Assembly (NCBI RefSeq): GCF_015554145.1
Contig: NZ_JADNHZ010000019.1
Coordinates: 1 to 56,776, forward strand
Source: Collinsella aerofaciens
GTDB taxonomy: Bacteria > Actinomycetota > Coriobacteriia > Coriobacteriales > Coriobacteriaceae
Length of the DNA: 56,776 nucleotides
Reading direction: 5' to 3'
A program made the position numbers and the translations under genes. Shown here one piece after another: positions 56,435 through 56,776 of the stretch. The notes below the pieces were generated by a model. The model saw only the letters and a program-made list of their open reading frames with translations, was not told the DNA's origin and made no database searches. Position 1 is the stretch's first letter; each line of letters opens with the position of its first letter.

Positions 56435-56776
56435 TGAGCCAAAGGTCAAAGTTCAACAAGATCCATCAGACCAACCCCGCCGAGGAGCACGCGGGCTAGC
56501 CGCGCAGCGGCGCACGCCCGCAAAACTGGTTGAATAATGTGACGGCAGGGAGGGTCTCCGGGGCTGAGGGCGGGGGTTAAGTTTGTCGCGAGTTCCGCAC
56601 GCAAAGGAAAGCACTTAATGTGCTTTCCGTCTTGCGCAGGACTGTAGAGCAGCAAACTTAACCCCCGCCCTCAGCCCCGGAGACCCTCCCGGAGGGACCG
56701 GTTGATTTTCAATCTCAGCGCAACAGCCTGAACGGACCCCGCGTTTCCGCAGCTAGCGCAACGCGGAAATAGCCCC
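56435..56776. other. Gene-free right end of the window
   Basis: No convincing gene is seen. The stretch is dominated by the 38-bp-arm inverted repeat at 56548-56690. A minus-strand frame at 56446-56655 ends in protein-like ARLARVLLGGVGLMDLVEL, but its beginning runs through the inverted repeat and lacks a ribosome-binding site. Confidence 0.45.
56548..56690. repeat. Very long perfect inverted repeat (38-bp arms)
   Basis: Arms 56548-56585 and 56653-56690 are exact complements. The 67-nt centre contains a further 9-bp perfect hairpin (GGAAAGCAC / GTGCTTTCC) at 56606-56628. The layout matches the repeat at 27923-28047: long perfect outer arms, 67-nt centre and an inner hairpin. Confidence 0.9.

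Noticed and set aside
56446-56655. Minus-strand gene of 69 codons at the right end
   Set aside because: No ribosome-binding site, and its first half is the inverted repeat; only the last 25 residues look protein-like.

Overview
The window looks like chromosome of a high-G+C member of the Coriobacteriia, most like Collinsella. That placement is inferred from the actinobacterial kinase/FHA/phosphatase/FtsW cell-wall locus, the ybaB-recR and dnaX genes, a large pyruvate:ferredoxin oxidoreductase, and an anaerobic fermentative gene set (arginine catabolism, beta-glucoside PTS). No database search was possible.

Layout. 1-4.1 kb: right end of an integrated element, with a truncated metallophosphoesterase, a coiled-coil protein, a winged-helix protein, an excisionase-like protein and a tyrosine integrase. 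It ends in a 3' fragment of a tRNA-Arg(CCU) gene that marks the attachment site; a second, decayed tRNA end lies 130 nt further on. 4.4-14.5 kb (minus strand): six tightly packed genes forming a Ser/Thr phosphosignalling and peptidoglycan-synthesis operon: multi-TM kinase, FhaA, FhaB, PP2C phosphatase, a single-chain FtsW/RodA-PBP fusion, and a PASTA kinase. 14.6-20.0 kb: YcxB-like protein, dnaX, two small hypotheticals, ybaB, recR. 20.2-23.9 kb: a second kinase island (anchored exported Ser/Gly-linker protein, kinase with C-terminal membrane domain, FHA protein). 24.4-27.9 kb: nifJ-type PFOR with a long leader. 28.5-29.4 kb: a cyclophilin-like protein with an unknown partner. 30.0-31.0 kb: carbamate kinase.

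31.4-36.9 kb: a beta-glucoside PTS cassette (PRD regulator, EIIA, EIIB, EIIC, 6-phospho-beta-glucosidase). Its EIIC reading frame has an in-frame UGA at codon 19, and the cassette is bracketed by two direct copies of a composite intergenic repeat. 37.4-38.4 kb: anchored C39-like peptidase. 38.7-41.6 kb: APC permease and amidohydrolase. 41.7-49.8 kb (minus strand): PucR-type regulator, ornithine carbamoyltransferase, YfcC-type carrier, short arginine-deiminase-fold hydrolase, D-2-hydroxyacid dehydrogenase, second YfcC-type carrier. With the carbamate kinase 13 kb away these could form an ATP-yielding guanidino-compound pathway. 50.0-56.4 kb: zinc-dependent phospholipase C-like protein, MFS transporter, then glycosyltransferase, LytS-type kinase and LytTR regulator, and a YfcE-type phosphoesterase.

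The intergenic DNA is rich in structure: REP-like GGGGAC elements, a three-unit 62-nt tandem hairpin array, three 18-nt repeats at an exact 34-nt pitch, and two long perfect inverted repeats (29 and 38 bp arms). I found no CRISPR array, rRNA or intact tRNA.
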